From contig NC_084886.1 in NCBI RefSeq assembly GCF_958979055.1, positions 7,571,154 to 7,635,153 of the forward strand: 64,000 bases of DNA. The letters run 5' to 3'. This DNA comes from Alnus glutinosa. Taxonomy: Eukaryota > Streptophyta > Magnoliopsida > Fagales > Betulaceae. A model generated the notes under the pieces. It was given only the letters and a program-made list of their open reading frames with translations. It ran no database searches and had not been told where the DNA came from. The first letter of the stretch is position 1. Every line of letters starts with the position of its first letter. Of the stretch, positions 12,075 through 23,326 are shown piece by piece. The position numbers and the translations under genes are program-made.

Positions 12075-12918
12075 GCTTGCTTACTACGTACATGCAGTTA
12101 GAAAAGAGCTTTTAGAATTGAAATTGTGCGATTTTGATATTTGTAGCCAATTTATCTCAATTTATTTTACATTACGAGATATTTGCGTCAAATCTATTTG
12201 ATATATTCTACCTATTTTTATCATTTTTGTGTTGATCTTTCTTATCAAAATTTATAGCGCCAATACTTCAGTCGTATGTCACAGTTCAAAATCCGCCAAT
12301 TATGCAATGTCACCTTTTGACTACTGGATACCTTTGCATCAGCATCACCTCTGCGACTACTTGTCATTAAGCAAATCTTTTTTTTCCATTTCAAATATGG
12401 AGGATCCTCTTCATTTTAGATAAAATGTATAATATTTATTTTATAATTCAATCATAGGTGTGCTAATTAAACGACATAAATATCAAAAAAACAATCTTAA
12501 TATTATCACATATATGAAATTAAGAGTGGAAAAATCAGAAAAATACAACAAATGGTTTACTCGGAGGCTGATCAGAAGATGTCAACGTACACAATATTGA
12601 CAATAACAAAGATTCACATAATTATAGGTACGATAATGACAATCCAATTACTTGAATACCTAAAGTCTCAACATAAATATAAATATACATCAAAGACAGA
12701 GAGTGAGAAATCAGAGAAGTGATACAAAGAACATTTTATTGAAGGATATTGATCAGATGTCAACATACACGTTGACAATCGAATCATAGAACACAAAGAA
12801 ACATTTTATTCGGAGGCTAGGCTAAAGCCTGATCATAGCTAGATGCCAATGCATACATTGACAATAACAAAGTGGTTTATTCAATAATAATGCATGGATT
12901 GGAAAGAATATTATATGC

Positions 12919-13929
12919 CTAAAATCTTAACCCAGTACCATGAAACTTCTCTTCAGTAATGCGGTCTAATTTTTTTATCATCTCTGCTGTCAAGTGATTC
13001 ATCCAGTCTCCAACCTCACCTCGACGAAAAAATACGTTGTTCTCCGCGCCGGTGGACAATTTCCCACTTTTATTCACCTCCAAGTTGCTCAAATTGTCAA
13101 AACTACACAACCTTAAGATATTATCCTCAACACCTTGGGCATTTTCTTCTGGGGACAAAGGGCACCCCAAGAACTCAGCTAGTCTCCTCAAATTGGCAGC
13201 GGGCTGCTCTTTCATTTCCTCATACTTCAAGAAAAATATCTTTTGAGGGTTTTCTAAGCTTTTCTTCCAATATCCCAAGACATTATCCCAATAAGGACCG
13301 AAATCACTCACTCCCCTACAAAACATATCAAAAGCCTCTTCAAGTGAATTGGTGCCCTGACTCGTGTGTCTCAACTTATTCGCAAAGTGCCAAAGTGACA
13401 CAAAAGTGTCCTTAGGGTTCCTACACAAATACACAACCTTGCAAGCCGAGGAGTCCGCCTCCACAGACGCTGGTAGCAATACAAAAGGTAAATGAGTTGA
13501 AAAGAGCCTTGGCGAGGCAATGGAGGTGAGGTCTGGAACCTGGTTTTTAGTGTATAGAGTGATCTCCAAGAAGGGCACGAGATCATGAGGGCTGTTGGTG
13601 AGCAGAGGATGGTGTTGTCGAGGGTCCGGATAGCGCACCCGGTTAACCAAGGAGAACAAGATGGCCTTCAGCCAAGTGGTGCCGGCTTTGGGGGTGGAGG
13701 CGAGGAGGATATCGGTGTCATGAGCTTGGAAGTGTTTTTGGAATGCGACAACTCCTTTCATGAATCTAGTGGTGATCCAACACCCTTGGTACTGATGGAG
13801 GTAACTTTCAATCCAGGCTTTTTCTCTGGGCAGGGAGGATATGTCGACGTCGCTGCTATATTTTTGGGCCAGTTCATCATCTTCTTGCAAGTACTTGGGA
13901 AGCGTAGAAGGTAGTTGAACTGATGCCAT
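12919..13929 (-). CDS. SOT-2: cytosolic sulfotransferase (SOT12-like)
   Basis: A full-length intronless plant SOT, 336 aa from the conserved M-A-S-V-Q start. The frame also has an ATG 16 codons upstream (13,977), within a leader shared only with SOT-1. Domains in order: the LPREKAW entry region, STPKAGTTWLKAIL (binding the 5'-phosphosulfate of PAPS), STHLPF with the expected catalytic His, VVYLCRNPKDTFVS (Arg and Ser binding the 3'-phosphate) and RRGEVGDW close to the C-terminus. No signal peptide is seen, so it should be cytosolic. The acceptor cannot be read from sequence. Known plant SOTs use flavonols, brassinosteroids, salicylate, hydroxyjasmonate or desulfoglucosinolates. Position next to TRAX and GEK1 points to the Arabidopsis SOT11/SOT12/SOT13 group. 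In the GxxGxxK motif the Lys is Met, as in all four copies. Confidence 0.9.
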   Translation of the reverse strand: MASVQLPSTLPKYLQEDDELAQKYSSDVDISSLPREKAWIESYLHQYQGCWITTRFMKGVVAFQKHFQAHDTDILLASTPKAGTTWLKAILFSLVNRVRYPDPRQHHPLLTNSPHDLVPFLEITLYTKNQVPDLTSIASPRLFSTHLPFVLLPASVEADSSACKVVYLCRNPKDTFVSLWHFANKLRHTSQGTNSLEEAFDMFCRGVSDFGPYWDNVLGYWKKSLENPQKIFFLKYEEMKEQPAANLRRLAEFLGCPLSPEENAQGVEDNILRLCSFDNLSNLEVNKSGKLSTGAENNVFFRRGEVGDWMNHLTAEMIKKLDRITEEKFHGTGLRF

Positions 13930-14008
13930 GTTTGGAAGGTAAGGGTACGTAGTAGGATTTCCTTGGAGTACTCTCACTAAATTCTGTGAGACGCTGATTA
14001 GCTCTCTC

Positions 14009-14018
14009 TATATATAAT
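14009..14018 (-). promoter_or_regulatory. Probable TATA box of SOT-2
   Basis: TTATATATAG on the minus strand, about 80 bp upstream of the conserved start codon, at the position corresponding to the SOT-1 TATA box. Confidence 0.5.
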
Positions 14019-14436
14019 TATTAGAGTACCGCAGCCAGTTTGTGCTAGAAATCATTTTATAGTTAATTTGTCTATTTTATAATCCTTCACCATGTATTAT
14101 TGTGTAGGTATAATTCTCATTTGTTTTTTTTTTGTTTTTTTGTTTGTCCTTATAAAATTGAGAAATGATATATTTATTTATTTACAAGTCTAACAAATTT
14201 TTTTTCTTTCAAACATATAATATTGAATCTGTACGTTTTTCTATATATATGTCTTAAATATCCAATGATTAATTTTAAAAAAAAATATATTATTGGAGTT
14301 GTATAAGAGTTGTACAAAAGTTATAAACGTATAAATTACCTCGTGAATTATGACTGGTTTATATGGCAAATGATATTTGTATACACACTTATATTTGATG
14401 TGAGACTTATGTATATAGAACTCATTTCATATGTAT

Positions 14437-15093
14437 TAGGGGTGTACAAGCGGTTGCGATAGCGGTTATTTGCTCATAACCGCTACCACAACCGGGGCCA
14501 CCGGTTATGCCTATTTTAACAACCGACCAGTTGCGGTTTTTACTAATCGTTGGTTATCCGGTTATTTTAAATCGGTTATTAACCGGATAATCGGTTTTCT
14601 TTTATTATTGTAATTTTTATTTTTATTTTTAATAGAAAAAAACAAATATTTGGTTACTTTCCAACAATTCAAATTTTCAATTTGGCAATTTTCATAACAA
14701 ATTAACAATATAACATGAATGTAACGGTAGATGAATAAAAAAACAAAAAAAATTATAAATTCAAGTATCCTGCACTTGCAATGCTAAATGCCAATAGCCC
14801 AATATGCTATCCTCAATTCCTCACTAACACAAGTCACAAATCACAAGAAAAAATATATACTAATATATATATATATATAAAATAATAAAAACCGGTTGCG
14901 GTTACCTGGTTATTAACCGGTTTTTCATAGAGTAATAACTGGTAATCGCAACCTGGTACCCGGTTACCCGGTTATCCGGTTGCAGTTATTTTCGGTTTCT
15001 CAGTTTTTCGATTTCTCCGGTTAACGATTTTTGCCGGTTATGATTGGTTATCGGTTATTTGCGGTTATTAATCGCATTGCTTGTACACCTCTA
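14437..15093. mobile_element. hAT non-autonomous element, complete, 8-bp target duplication
   Basis: The ends are inverted: TAGGGGTGTACAAGCGGTTG on the left, CATTGCTTGTACACCTCTA on the right. Perfect 8-bp duplications ATATGTAT flank it (14,429-14,436 and 15,094-15,101). It is 657 bp long with dense CGGTTA/TAACCG subterminal repeats, as usual for hAT transposase binding. There is no coding frame. A truncated relative lies at 764-954. Confidence 0.88.
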
Positions 15094-15400
15094 ATATGTA
15101 TAGATCTTACACTAAATATGAATACATTTACCAAATATATATAAAAATGTGTGTATAAATTATACATCTCGGTTTATATAGTATGGATCGGGATCCGGCT
15201 TGCATGCTTTAAATAAATAAATAAATAAAGGAACGGTGTAGATTAAACTTGACAATTTTGAAGCCAACCGACACCGTGGAGGTAAGAAAACGTTAAACCA
15301 TTAATTCACCCGTCTCTTTTCTTCTGGGCAGCGCAGTACGGGCCGGCATTGATGATCTCCTTCTTGTCAGCTTTTGTCCAAGTGGTATCAGGAGTGGCCG

Positions 15401-16304
15401 GCCTTGTAGATTTCCTCGGGATAAGATAGAAGATACAGGTTAGCCGTGAGAAAGTGGGAATGAAAACATTTGGCGTTTGGATGTCGATCGACTTATTACA
15501 GATCTGCAAATGGATCGACAGAGCTGCAGATGATTAACTTAAATGTAGGCACTCACACAAAATGAACCTAATTTCACCTTAAGTGTGGTACACCCGCCGC
15601 CTGTTCTGGAACTTTCAGTTCAATTAATTGAAGCAAGAATGATTGTTTAATTAATAAATACCATAGTACAGTAAAATTGGTGTTTATGGTTTCTGATTAG
15701 TAATAGTTTGTTCAATGATTAGTAATACTTAAAAGTAGGCACGTGTTCTCTAACGTTGTCTCATTAACCAATCAACAAAAAGTTAAATAATTCCTAGCGA
15801 CTATTAGCCATGTTTTTAATGACACAATTCTCAAATTTGAAGATTCCAATGGATGAAAGAAGACAGTGGTGAGTGGGAGTCCTGACCCCTGAGTCCGCAA
15901 CGAGGACGTGGCCACTGGCTAATAATAATGGAGACCCCACCTTGCTGGTTCACGCTTCAAGGTTATAAATTCTTTATACTTTTTTATATATATATATATA
16001 TATATATAAAATCATTGTTAACCTCTAACCACCATTCTTCATCCAAAAAAAAAAAACCTCTAACTACCGTTCTAACGAGAATGGTTTTTCAAGGCCATAT
16101 CTTAACCACTTCAACAACAATTAATTAATACATAAATTAATCATAGTTAATTATATTGAAATCAGTCAGCGGTCAAATGGGCCAAGAAATCTTTTATGGC
16201 CCGTTTAGATGTGCAATTTTTTTAAAAAAAATTGGAAACATCGATAGAATTTGTTTCTTAAAATTATATTTGAATGGTTTAGAAATCGTGGAACAAGATT
16301 AAAA
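15401..16304. other. No gene recognised
   Basis: Spacer between units B and C. It holds a short (TA)n at about 15,984-16,008 and low-complexity AT text. Confidence 0.6.
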
Positions 16305-17724
16305 AAAAGTTTGTAGTAATTTGGAGTAGTTATACCGTAAGAAAAATAACTAAAAAATAATCAGTTATATTTTACAATAGTCAGACATTGTATTGCCTGC
16401 TTGAATGGTGAGATGCACGTCCACGTGGACGCCCCTTCGTATTCAATAGTATTATTGGAGACAATTTTATATGCTCGCCGACGCCGTCAATCACGAAGCA
16501 TTGTATGATATATCTATATGAGGAGGGGCTCGTGGGTAATAGAAAACTTGCACCTAACCTAACAAAAAAAATAAAATAAAATAAAACAAAATAAATTACA
16601 AACTTCTCTCCATTTTACAATTAAGTTGTGATTTATGACTGGTCAACGTTTTTCATATTTTATATATTTTATCTTAAATAAAATATAACTGTCTCTATTA
16701 TTGAAGGATTCGTATGTGATAGGGAAGATAGACAAGCAGGCAAAAGCACCACAAAAAATCTAAAACAACGTGGATAACGGTGCATTTTAATATTGACAAA
16801 AATAAAAAAATAAAAAATAAAAAATAAAAAATGGGCAAATTGATCTAGATTCACTATATATATATATATATATATATATGCTTGCTTACTACATGCAGGT
16901 AGAAAAGAGCTTTTAGAATTGAAATTGTGCGATTTTGATATTTGTAGCCAATTTATCTCAATTTATTGTACATTACGTGATATTTGCTTCAATTCTACTT
17001 GATTCTACCTATTCTTATCATTTTTGCATTGATTTTTCTTATCAAAATATTATAGCGCCATTAATTCGGTATTTTGACAGTTCAAAATCCGCCAATTATC
17101 CAATGTCATCCTTTGACTTCCGAATACCCTGCATCACCTCTGCGACTACTTGTCATTAAGCAAATCTTTTTTTCCAGTTCAAATATGGAGGATCCTCTTC
17201 ATTTTAGATGAAATGTATAATATTTATTTTATAATTCAATCATAGATGTGCTAAACGACATAAATATCAACAAAACAATCTTAATATTATCACATATATG
17301 AAATTAAGAGTGGAAAAATCAGAAAAATACAACAAATGGTTTACTCGGAGGCTGATCAGAAGATGTCAACGTACACATTGACAACAACAAAGATTCACAT
17401 AATTATAGGTATGATAATGGCAATCCAATTACTTGAATACCTAAAGTCTCAACATAAATATACATCAAAGACAAAGAGTGAGAAATCAGAGAATTAATAC
17501 AAAGAACATTTTATTGAAGGATATTGATCAGATGTCAACATACACGTTGACAATCGGATCATAGAACACAAAGAAACATTTTATTCGGCGGCTAGGCTAA
17601 AGCCTGATCATAGCTAGATGCCAATGCATGCACACATTGACAATAACAAAGTGGTTCATACAATAATAATATTGCATGGATTGGAAATGAAAATGATGAT
17701 GCAACCGGAATTTATATTATATGC

Positions 17725-18732
17725 CTAAAATCTTAACCCAGTACCATGAAACTTTTCTTCAGTAATGCAGTCTAATTTTTCCATCATCTCTGTTGTCAAG
17801 TGATTCATCCAGTCTCCAACCTCACCTCGACGAAAATATGCATTTTTGTCCACGCCGGAGGGCAATTTCCCACTTTTATTCACCTCCAAGTTGCTCAAAT
17901 TGTCAAAACTACACAACCTTAAGATATTATCGTCAACACCTTGGGCATTTTCTTCTGGGGACAAAGGGCACCCCAAGAACTCACCTAGTCTCATCAAATT
18001 GGCAGCTGGCTGCTCTTTCATTTCCTCATACTTCAAGAAAAGTATCTTTTTAGGGTTTTCTAAGCTTTTCTTCCAATATCCCAAAACATGGTCCCAATAA
18101 GGCCCGTAATCACTCACTCCCCTACAAAACATATCAAAAGCCTCTTCAAGTGAATTGGTGCCCTGACTCGTGTGTCTCGACTTGTTCGCGAAGTGCCAAA
18201 GTGACACAAAAGTGTCCTTAGGGTTCCTACACAAATACACGACCTTGCTAGTCGAGGAGTCAGCATTCACAGACGCTGGTAGCAACACAAAAGGTAAATG
18301 AGCTGAAAAGAGCCTCGGCGAGGCAAAGGAGGTGAGGTCTGGAACCTGGGTTTCATTGTATAGATCGATATCCAAGAAGGGCACGAGAGCATGAGGGTTG
18401 TTGGTGAGCAGAGGGTGGTGTTGTCGAGGGTCCGGATAGCGCACCCGGTTAACCAAGGAGAACAAGATGGCCTTCAGCCAAGTGGTGCCGGCTTTCGGGG
18501 TGGAGACGAGGAGGATATCGGAGTCATGAGCTTGAAAGTGTTTTTGGAATGGGACAACTCCTTTCATGAATCTAGTGGCGATCCAACACCCTTGGTACTG
18601 ATGGAGGTAACCTGGATGCCAGCCTTTTTCTCTGGGCAGGGAGGTTATGTCGACGTCGCTACAATATTCTTGGGTCAGTTCATCTTCTTGCAAGTACTTT
18701 GGAGGAGTAGAAGGTCGCTGAACTGAAGGCAT
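17725..18732 (-). CDS. SOT-3: cytosolic sulfotransferase (SOT12-like)
   Basis: A complete 335-aa intronless SOT. It has the PAPS loop STPKAGTTWLKAIL (about residues 77-90), SAHLPF with the catalytic His (about 145; Ala replaces the Thr seen in its paralogues), VVYLCRNPKDTFVS and RRGEVGDW. It differs from its neighbours at several otherwise constant sites (P after GVV, NETQV in the substrate loop, DYGPYWDH), so acceptor preference may have shifted. The upstream leader is of the short type shared with SOT-4. A MITE-like insert starts 48 bp upstream of the ATG, so its promoter may be altered. No in-frame ATG precedes the one chosen. Confidence 0.9.
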   Translation of the reverse strand: MPSVQRPSTPPKYLQEDELTQEYCSDVDITSLPREKGWHPGYLHQYQGCWIATRFMKGVVPFQKHFQAHDSDILLVSTPKAGTTWLKAILFSLVNRVRYPDPRQHHPLLTNNPHALVPFLDIDLYNETQVPDLTSFASPRLFSAHLPFVLLPASVNADSSTSKVVYLCRNPKDTFVSLWHFANKSRHTSQGTNSLEEAFDMFCRGVSDYGPYWDHVLGYWKKSLENPKKILFLKYEEMKEQPAANLMRLGEFLGCPLSPEENAQGVDDNILRLCSFDNLSNLEVNKSGKLPSGVDKNAYFRRGEVGDWMNHLTTEMMEKLDCITEEKFHGTGLRF

Positions 18733-18780
18733 TGTAGTATTGGAGTAATCTCACTTATTTTGTGATCGATAATGATCATG

Positions 18781-19041
18781 GAGCTGTTTGGTAACCAATC
18801 CAAACCGTTTCAATTTCCATTTCACTTCTCCCAAAAAAATCAAATAAAAAACATTCCAACTTTTTTACACTTTTTACATCACATCAATAATTTTTTATTA
18901 CTATTCAAATAAAAAAACTCACTACAAAACAAAACTTTTTCACTTTTCTATAAAACATTCTCAAATTCTATATCACATCAATCATTTATTACTACTATTC
19001 AAATAAAACATCCCATTTTCCACAACTTACCAAACAGGTCC
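18781..19041. mobile_element. MITE-like insert in the SOT-3 promoter
   Basis: The ends are inverted (GAGCTGTTTGGTAA on the left, TTACCAAACAGGTCC on the right), about 261 bp, AT-rich, non-coding. CATG occurs on both sides (18,777-18,780 and 19,042-19,045), possibly the target duplication. In SOT-4 the corresponding sequence is continuous, with its TA-rich box close to the gene, so this is an insertion in unit C. The superfamily is not certain. Confidence 0.65.
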
Positions 19042-19046
19042 CATGT

Positions 19047-19049
<3 letters not shown>

Positions 19050-19103
<54 letters not shown>
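19050..19103. repeat. (TA)n microsatellite
   Basis: About 27 TA repeats. The same position in unit D has a short TATATATATATATA tract that could act as the SOT-4 TATA box. Confidence 0.95.
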
Positions 19104-19106
<3 letters not shown>

Positions 19107-19465
19107 GATCCTCGAATCTCGATTCCTCGAATCTCGATTACCCTCAAGTAGCCCCAACCCAGTTTATATTATATTATTGGGACTTGATTGGTGTAATATA
19201 TCCCTACAATAATAGTTTCATGTAGGGACTGTTGTCCATTTATTAGGTGGGTGTAGTGTAAATAACATTTTTCTATATTATTTGTATATCTATGCAATCT
19301 CTCTCTCATTACTCTGACTATCTTTAAAAGGCCCCATCACAGCAAGTATGACGACTCACTGGCCAATGGATTGGGACATGACAAAAAGCTGTCTCTTAAA
19401 TAATCAAAAAGATCTGATAATGAGAAGGACCCATCAAATCACACTGAGTGACAGCAAGTGCTCCA

Positions 19466-20850
19466 TGTAAGATATTGTCTTTATATATGACTTATATGTC
19501 ATATATACGGTGTTTATTATATTTATTATAAATATAATATACGGTATTACGGTTAGATAATTTAATTAATTAAATTATCGTAATGGAATCGTTTTAATTG
19601 ATTTAAAATCAATTAATAATATTGTTTCCTTGATGGGAGGAACAATACGGTATTTGCCATATTTGAGAGTCCCTGACCTACCCTATAAATTAATAGCCTG
19701 TGTACACCATCAGTACGGCAATTCAGTCATAGGCATAGGTTAGAAGATCCCTCAAATAATATTTTCTTATTCTTCAGATGGATCGTGTAAACGCTTGAGC
19801 AAATATGGCTAGAGATAAGCCTAAATCTTGTCTTATTTGTTTTCCGCTGTGCATGTTAGTTTAAGTAATATGTTGAATTATTTCTAACATGTGGTATCAG
19901 AGCAAACTTCTATGCTATTTTGTTCAGCATTAAGTTTTGTCTTTAATTCTTGATTTGTTTGGATGCTGTTGAATCGAGTATTTTCTGTAATCATATTTTG
20001 CCCACCGAAAGTGTTTCAAAATTTTCTAGAGTAAAAGAATATTTTGGCACTTCACATATTCTGGTTTTGAAGGTGCATTATTGTTTGTCATAAACAATAT
20101 TTTGGCTTTTTGTACCAAAAGAAACGCATTATTTCGAAATTTTTGGGCTGTGACATTTACTGTTTTTTTTGTGAAATTTACAATTTTGCCCCTGTATGCT
20201 CAAGAAACCCATCAGTGAGAAAGAGACCGCCGGGTGAATCATCTCCTCCACACCGGCCATTCCAGAACCACCCGCTGGCGTTGAGTGTCATCTCCCCATC
20301 ACGGACGCCATAAGGAGACGCGTTGGCCGCTGGGCACAGCAGCGTCATTGCCCAGTGAAGGGAGGCCGCTTCTCGCACCTCAACCCGTCACTGCGATGGG
20401 CGGCCAGTAGGCCCTTCACGGGTCGCCTGGCACTTGGGTGAACGGCGACCCTTGTGGGTCGCTGTGGCATGCTGAACGGCGGCCCCCGTGGCCGCCACAT
20501 GAAGAAGCAGTGGGGGCAAGGCACCGGCGTATAAGGAAAGTGAAAGGGGAGGCAGGGTGGTGGCGCAGCTAGGCTGCTGCCCGTGACCTCCCCGTGACAG
20601 CAACGGCAGCTCTTACGAGCCGCCTGGGTTCTGGGCAACCGGCGACCCCTATGGGTCGTCGTGGCCTGCTGAGCGGCGGCCTCCCGTGGCCGCAGCATAA
20701 GGATACACGGCAGGAAGGAGGAAGGGTGGCGGCGCAGGGTTCTTATTTTTCCGGGTCATAAAGCGGGTTAATGGGTTAGGGTTTGTTTGATTTCGGGTCT
20801 TGGGGTTTTTCGGGTTGGGGCTTAATTTTCGGGCCTGGGCCATCGGGTAG
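19466..20850 (+). mobile_element. Copia-type retrotransposon, 5' LTR and leader only
   Basis: TGGTATCAGAGC at 19,892-19,903 is the classic initiator-Met-tRNA primer-binding site. The sequence before it ends in TTTCTAACA, as an LTR should. The LTR start is placed tentatively at TGTAAGATATTG (19,466). Downstream is a GC-rich leader with no gag frame. The element stops abruptly at 20,850, where another element begins. No 3' LTR was found in the window. Confidence 0.6.
20416..20745. repeat. GC-rich tandem duplication, unit about 197 bp
   Basis: The text starting CTTCACGGGTCGCCTGG (20,416) recurs as CTTACGAGCCGCCTGGG (about 20,612), including GGCGACCC, GTGGGTCG and GGCGGCC blocks. The second unit is partial. 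It sits inside the Copia leader and explains the long but meaningless open frames there. Confidence 0.6.
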
Positions 20851-23326
20851 TGTAACGTCCCCAAACCGCTAAGGGTTAGGTTCGTCCATTTTCATACACC
20901 AAACTGTAAAGATTCGTAAGGTCTGCCAACAACCTAGCTAATATGCTGAATTTAATAACAAAATAATAAAGATTTTAAAACTCAGAGCTTTAATAAATGT
21001 GGAAACAGTTATTTCGAAATGAACAATTATGTTTGATTCAATAATTGAAAATCTAAAGTAAAACTAAATTTATTGTGCAAGTGCACTTATTAAGGTAACT
21101 GAGATGCAATGTCCTAATGCTAGCCTAGATCCCATCCCGGCCGCCTAGGTCTCTCTGCTAATAACCTGAAAACAAAAACAAAATAAGGGGTGAGCGAAAA
21201 ATGTTCAGCAAGGTAACCCTCAACCATAAAACAGTTGAGTTAACTTCATTTTCTTTAAAACAATTATTAAAAGATATTTGAAATCTAAATTTCTAGAACA
21301 CAAATCAAAATTCGGCATTTTACTTAACACATAAAATATTGGTTGATAAATAAATTCCTCATATGTAGGGCCCATGTACACTATTATGCCCTGTGTACTA
21401 GGGTTGCGCGGTCTACTGCGACCTCAGGCAGGTAAACTGTGGCCACAGGCCCTGCCCCGTCAGCTAATTAATTGAAGTGCACTTAGCATGACATAGGGAT
21501 GGATGCGCTTTCTCTAAGTCCTTGAGCGGTTGCGCTTCCATCCAAGCAACGGTACCGAACTTAAACTCTGCAAATCTCTGTGAATATATCTATGGCCAAA
21601 ATAATAGTCTCCTCCATACACGTACCTCATTTATAAAAATCTCATTCTCACAAATTATTCTTATTCCTTTAATAACTCTTGAGGCAACGTGTGGGAGGGT
21701 TTTTACTATCTTTTTCTCATAAATTTCAAAAAGCTGTAACTTCCCATCTCGGGAACCAACTACACAATTTACAAATAATTAAAAATCCTTCATAAACAAA
21801 GCTTCTCTTAAAAATTATAATATCAAGAATAACATTTATACCGTCAACTTTCATTTCAAAACTATTTTTAAAACAGTCCTTTCGGTATCAATATATTTTG
21901 AAATATAGAACAAAAACAATTAATTGCAAATAGGCTTAAAAAGAAAGGATAAAGTAATATGACATAAAACAATTTGAAAAGGGGTAGAGGATCCCTTACT
22001 TCTCTGATTGCAATAAGTCGCTGGACTAACTCAACTGCTAACTAGTCACCTGTTACAGGTTTAAATAAATCAATACCTTGTGCTAGCCACTAAACTACAC
22101 ACTAACACCACTAGGATTTGTCTTGCTAACCTACTGAGAATGGATTCCTTAGGTACATTTAACAACATTACTCGAACCATATTTAAATCATTAAATGAGT
22201 ACTAATTCATTTTCTTTTACTTATATATAAAAAAAATGCAGTTCAATAAAAGGCAATTGTCATAAGAAATATTCTCTATTATAGTCATAAAATTTGATAA
22301 ATTCATGTATCACCAAGCCTTACATCTATTCAAAATAATTTATTAAAAAGGCCCCATTACTTTTAAAGCAATTAACAAGGACTTTTTTTTTAAAAAAAAA
22401 AAAAAAACACTTGAATAAAAACAAAAAACGTATTTATTTTTCTGTGGGGCAGAATTAAAATAACTAAAATCAAATACAGTTGTGCCAAGGAGGTTTATTA
22501 TAAGGTCATTAGGGTAGAGGAATAGAGGGAGAAAAAAATAATTGGAGTAATTTAGGACCTATACTGACAATAAGAGGATAGAAAGAAAAGCAACCAAATC
22601 AATAATATATATATATATATATATATTTCTGGAATAGCGTTTTGTGTTTGAGTACCCGACTTGACAACAAAAGAACAAAGAAACTTGATAGGTCATGAAC
22701 GTTTTACCCAGGGGCTGTCTTCTCAGTGAATTGAAGTAGAAAATATATATATATATAATAAAGATTAAGATGTTAGGCGTATAAAGTAATATTTCTTGTG
22801 AAAAAAAAAAGTAAGAGACAAGGACAAAGGTGGTATGGTCCCACCATGTCTCCTAGCAAAGAAAGAGAAGAGAGGAGATAAAACAAATAATGAGAAAGGG
22901 AAGAGCTGTACGTTTTCATATTCAAGAAGAAAGATTAAAAGTTCTACTTTATTGTTCTTTTGACATGAAATAGAATAAAACACATAAAAAATATATAAAA
23001 AACAATTAGATGAAAGGCAATAGCACAAAATAAAATAAATCGCTTAGCATGTCAGTACATGCTATGATTCTACAGACAAAGGAAGAACTAAAGAAGAAGA
23101 GAGTTTTTCTTTAGATTTTCAATTATTGAATCAAACATAATTGTTCATTTCGAAATAACTGTTTCCGCATTTATTAAAGCTCTGAGTTTTAAAATCTTTA
23201 TTATTTTGTTATTTAATTTATTTAATTCAGCATATTAGCTAGGTTATCTGACAGACCTTACGAATCTTTGCAGTTTGGTGTATAAAAATGGACGAACCTA
23301 ACCCTTAGCGGTTTGGGGGTATTACA
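20851..23326. mobile_element. 2.5-kb element bounded by about 210-bp inverted repeats
   Basis: 20,851-21,058 is repeated in inverted orientation at about 23,113-23,326. The outermost text reads TGTAACGTCCCCAAACCGCT, and on the other strand at the right end TGTAATACCCCCAAACCGCT. The arms are very similar apart from small indels. The interior has no long reading frame. No target duplication was found. It could be a long-TIR Mutator/foldback element, or two Ty3-type LTR ends left in opposite orientation. Confidence 0.65.

Larger units (their letters stand above)
9345..15400. repeat. SOT duplication unit B (contains SOT-2)
   Basis: Collinear with unit A, with anchors listed there. The right part (15,160-15,345) matches the region upstream of SOT-1. 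It shares with unit C the block 11,551-11,800 (unit C 16,305-16,550), and shares a deletion downstream of the SOT gene that A and D lack. It is interrupted by an L1 3' end, a Copia LTR piece and a hAT element. Confidence 0.7.
16305..19360. repeat. SOT duplication unit C (contains SOT-3)
   Basis: Collinear with unit B from 11,551 onward. Shared anchors are GAGGAGGGGCTCGTGGGTAA (16,521), the (TA)n at about 16,855-16,879 and the downstream SOT flank. The right part (19,105-19,360) matches 29,645-29,700 and 30,000-30,030 in unit D. Confidence 0.7.

Noticed and set aside
13930-13977. Upstream in-frame ATG of SOT-2 (and 5,498 for SOT-1)
   Set aside because: The extra 16-18 residues do not exist in SOT-3 and SOT-4 and match the leader. 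The conserved M-(A/S)-S-V-Q start fits the family length better.
20178-20864. Several open frames in GC-rich sequence
   Set aside because: They fall in the Copia leader and its 197-bp tandem duplication. Protein composition is Arg/Pro-rich without domains.
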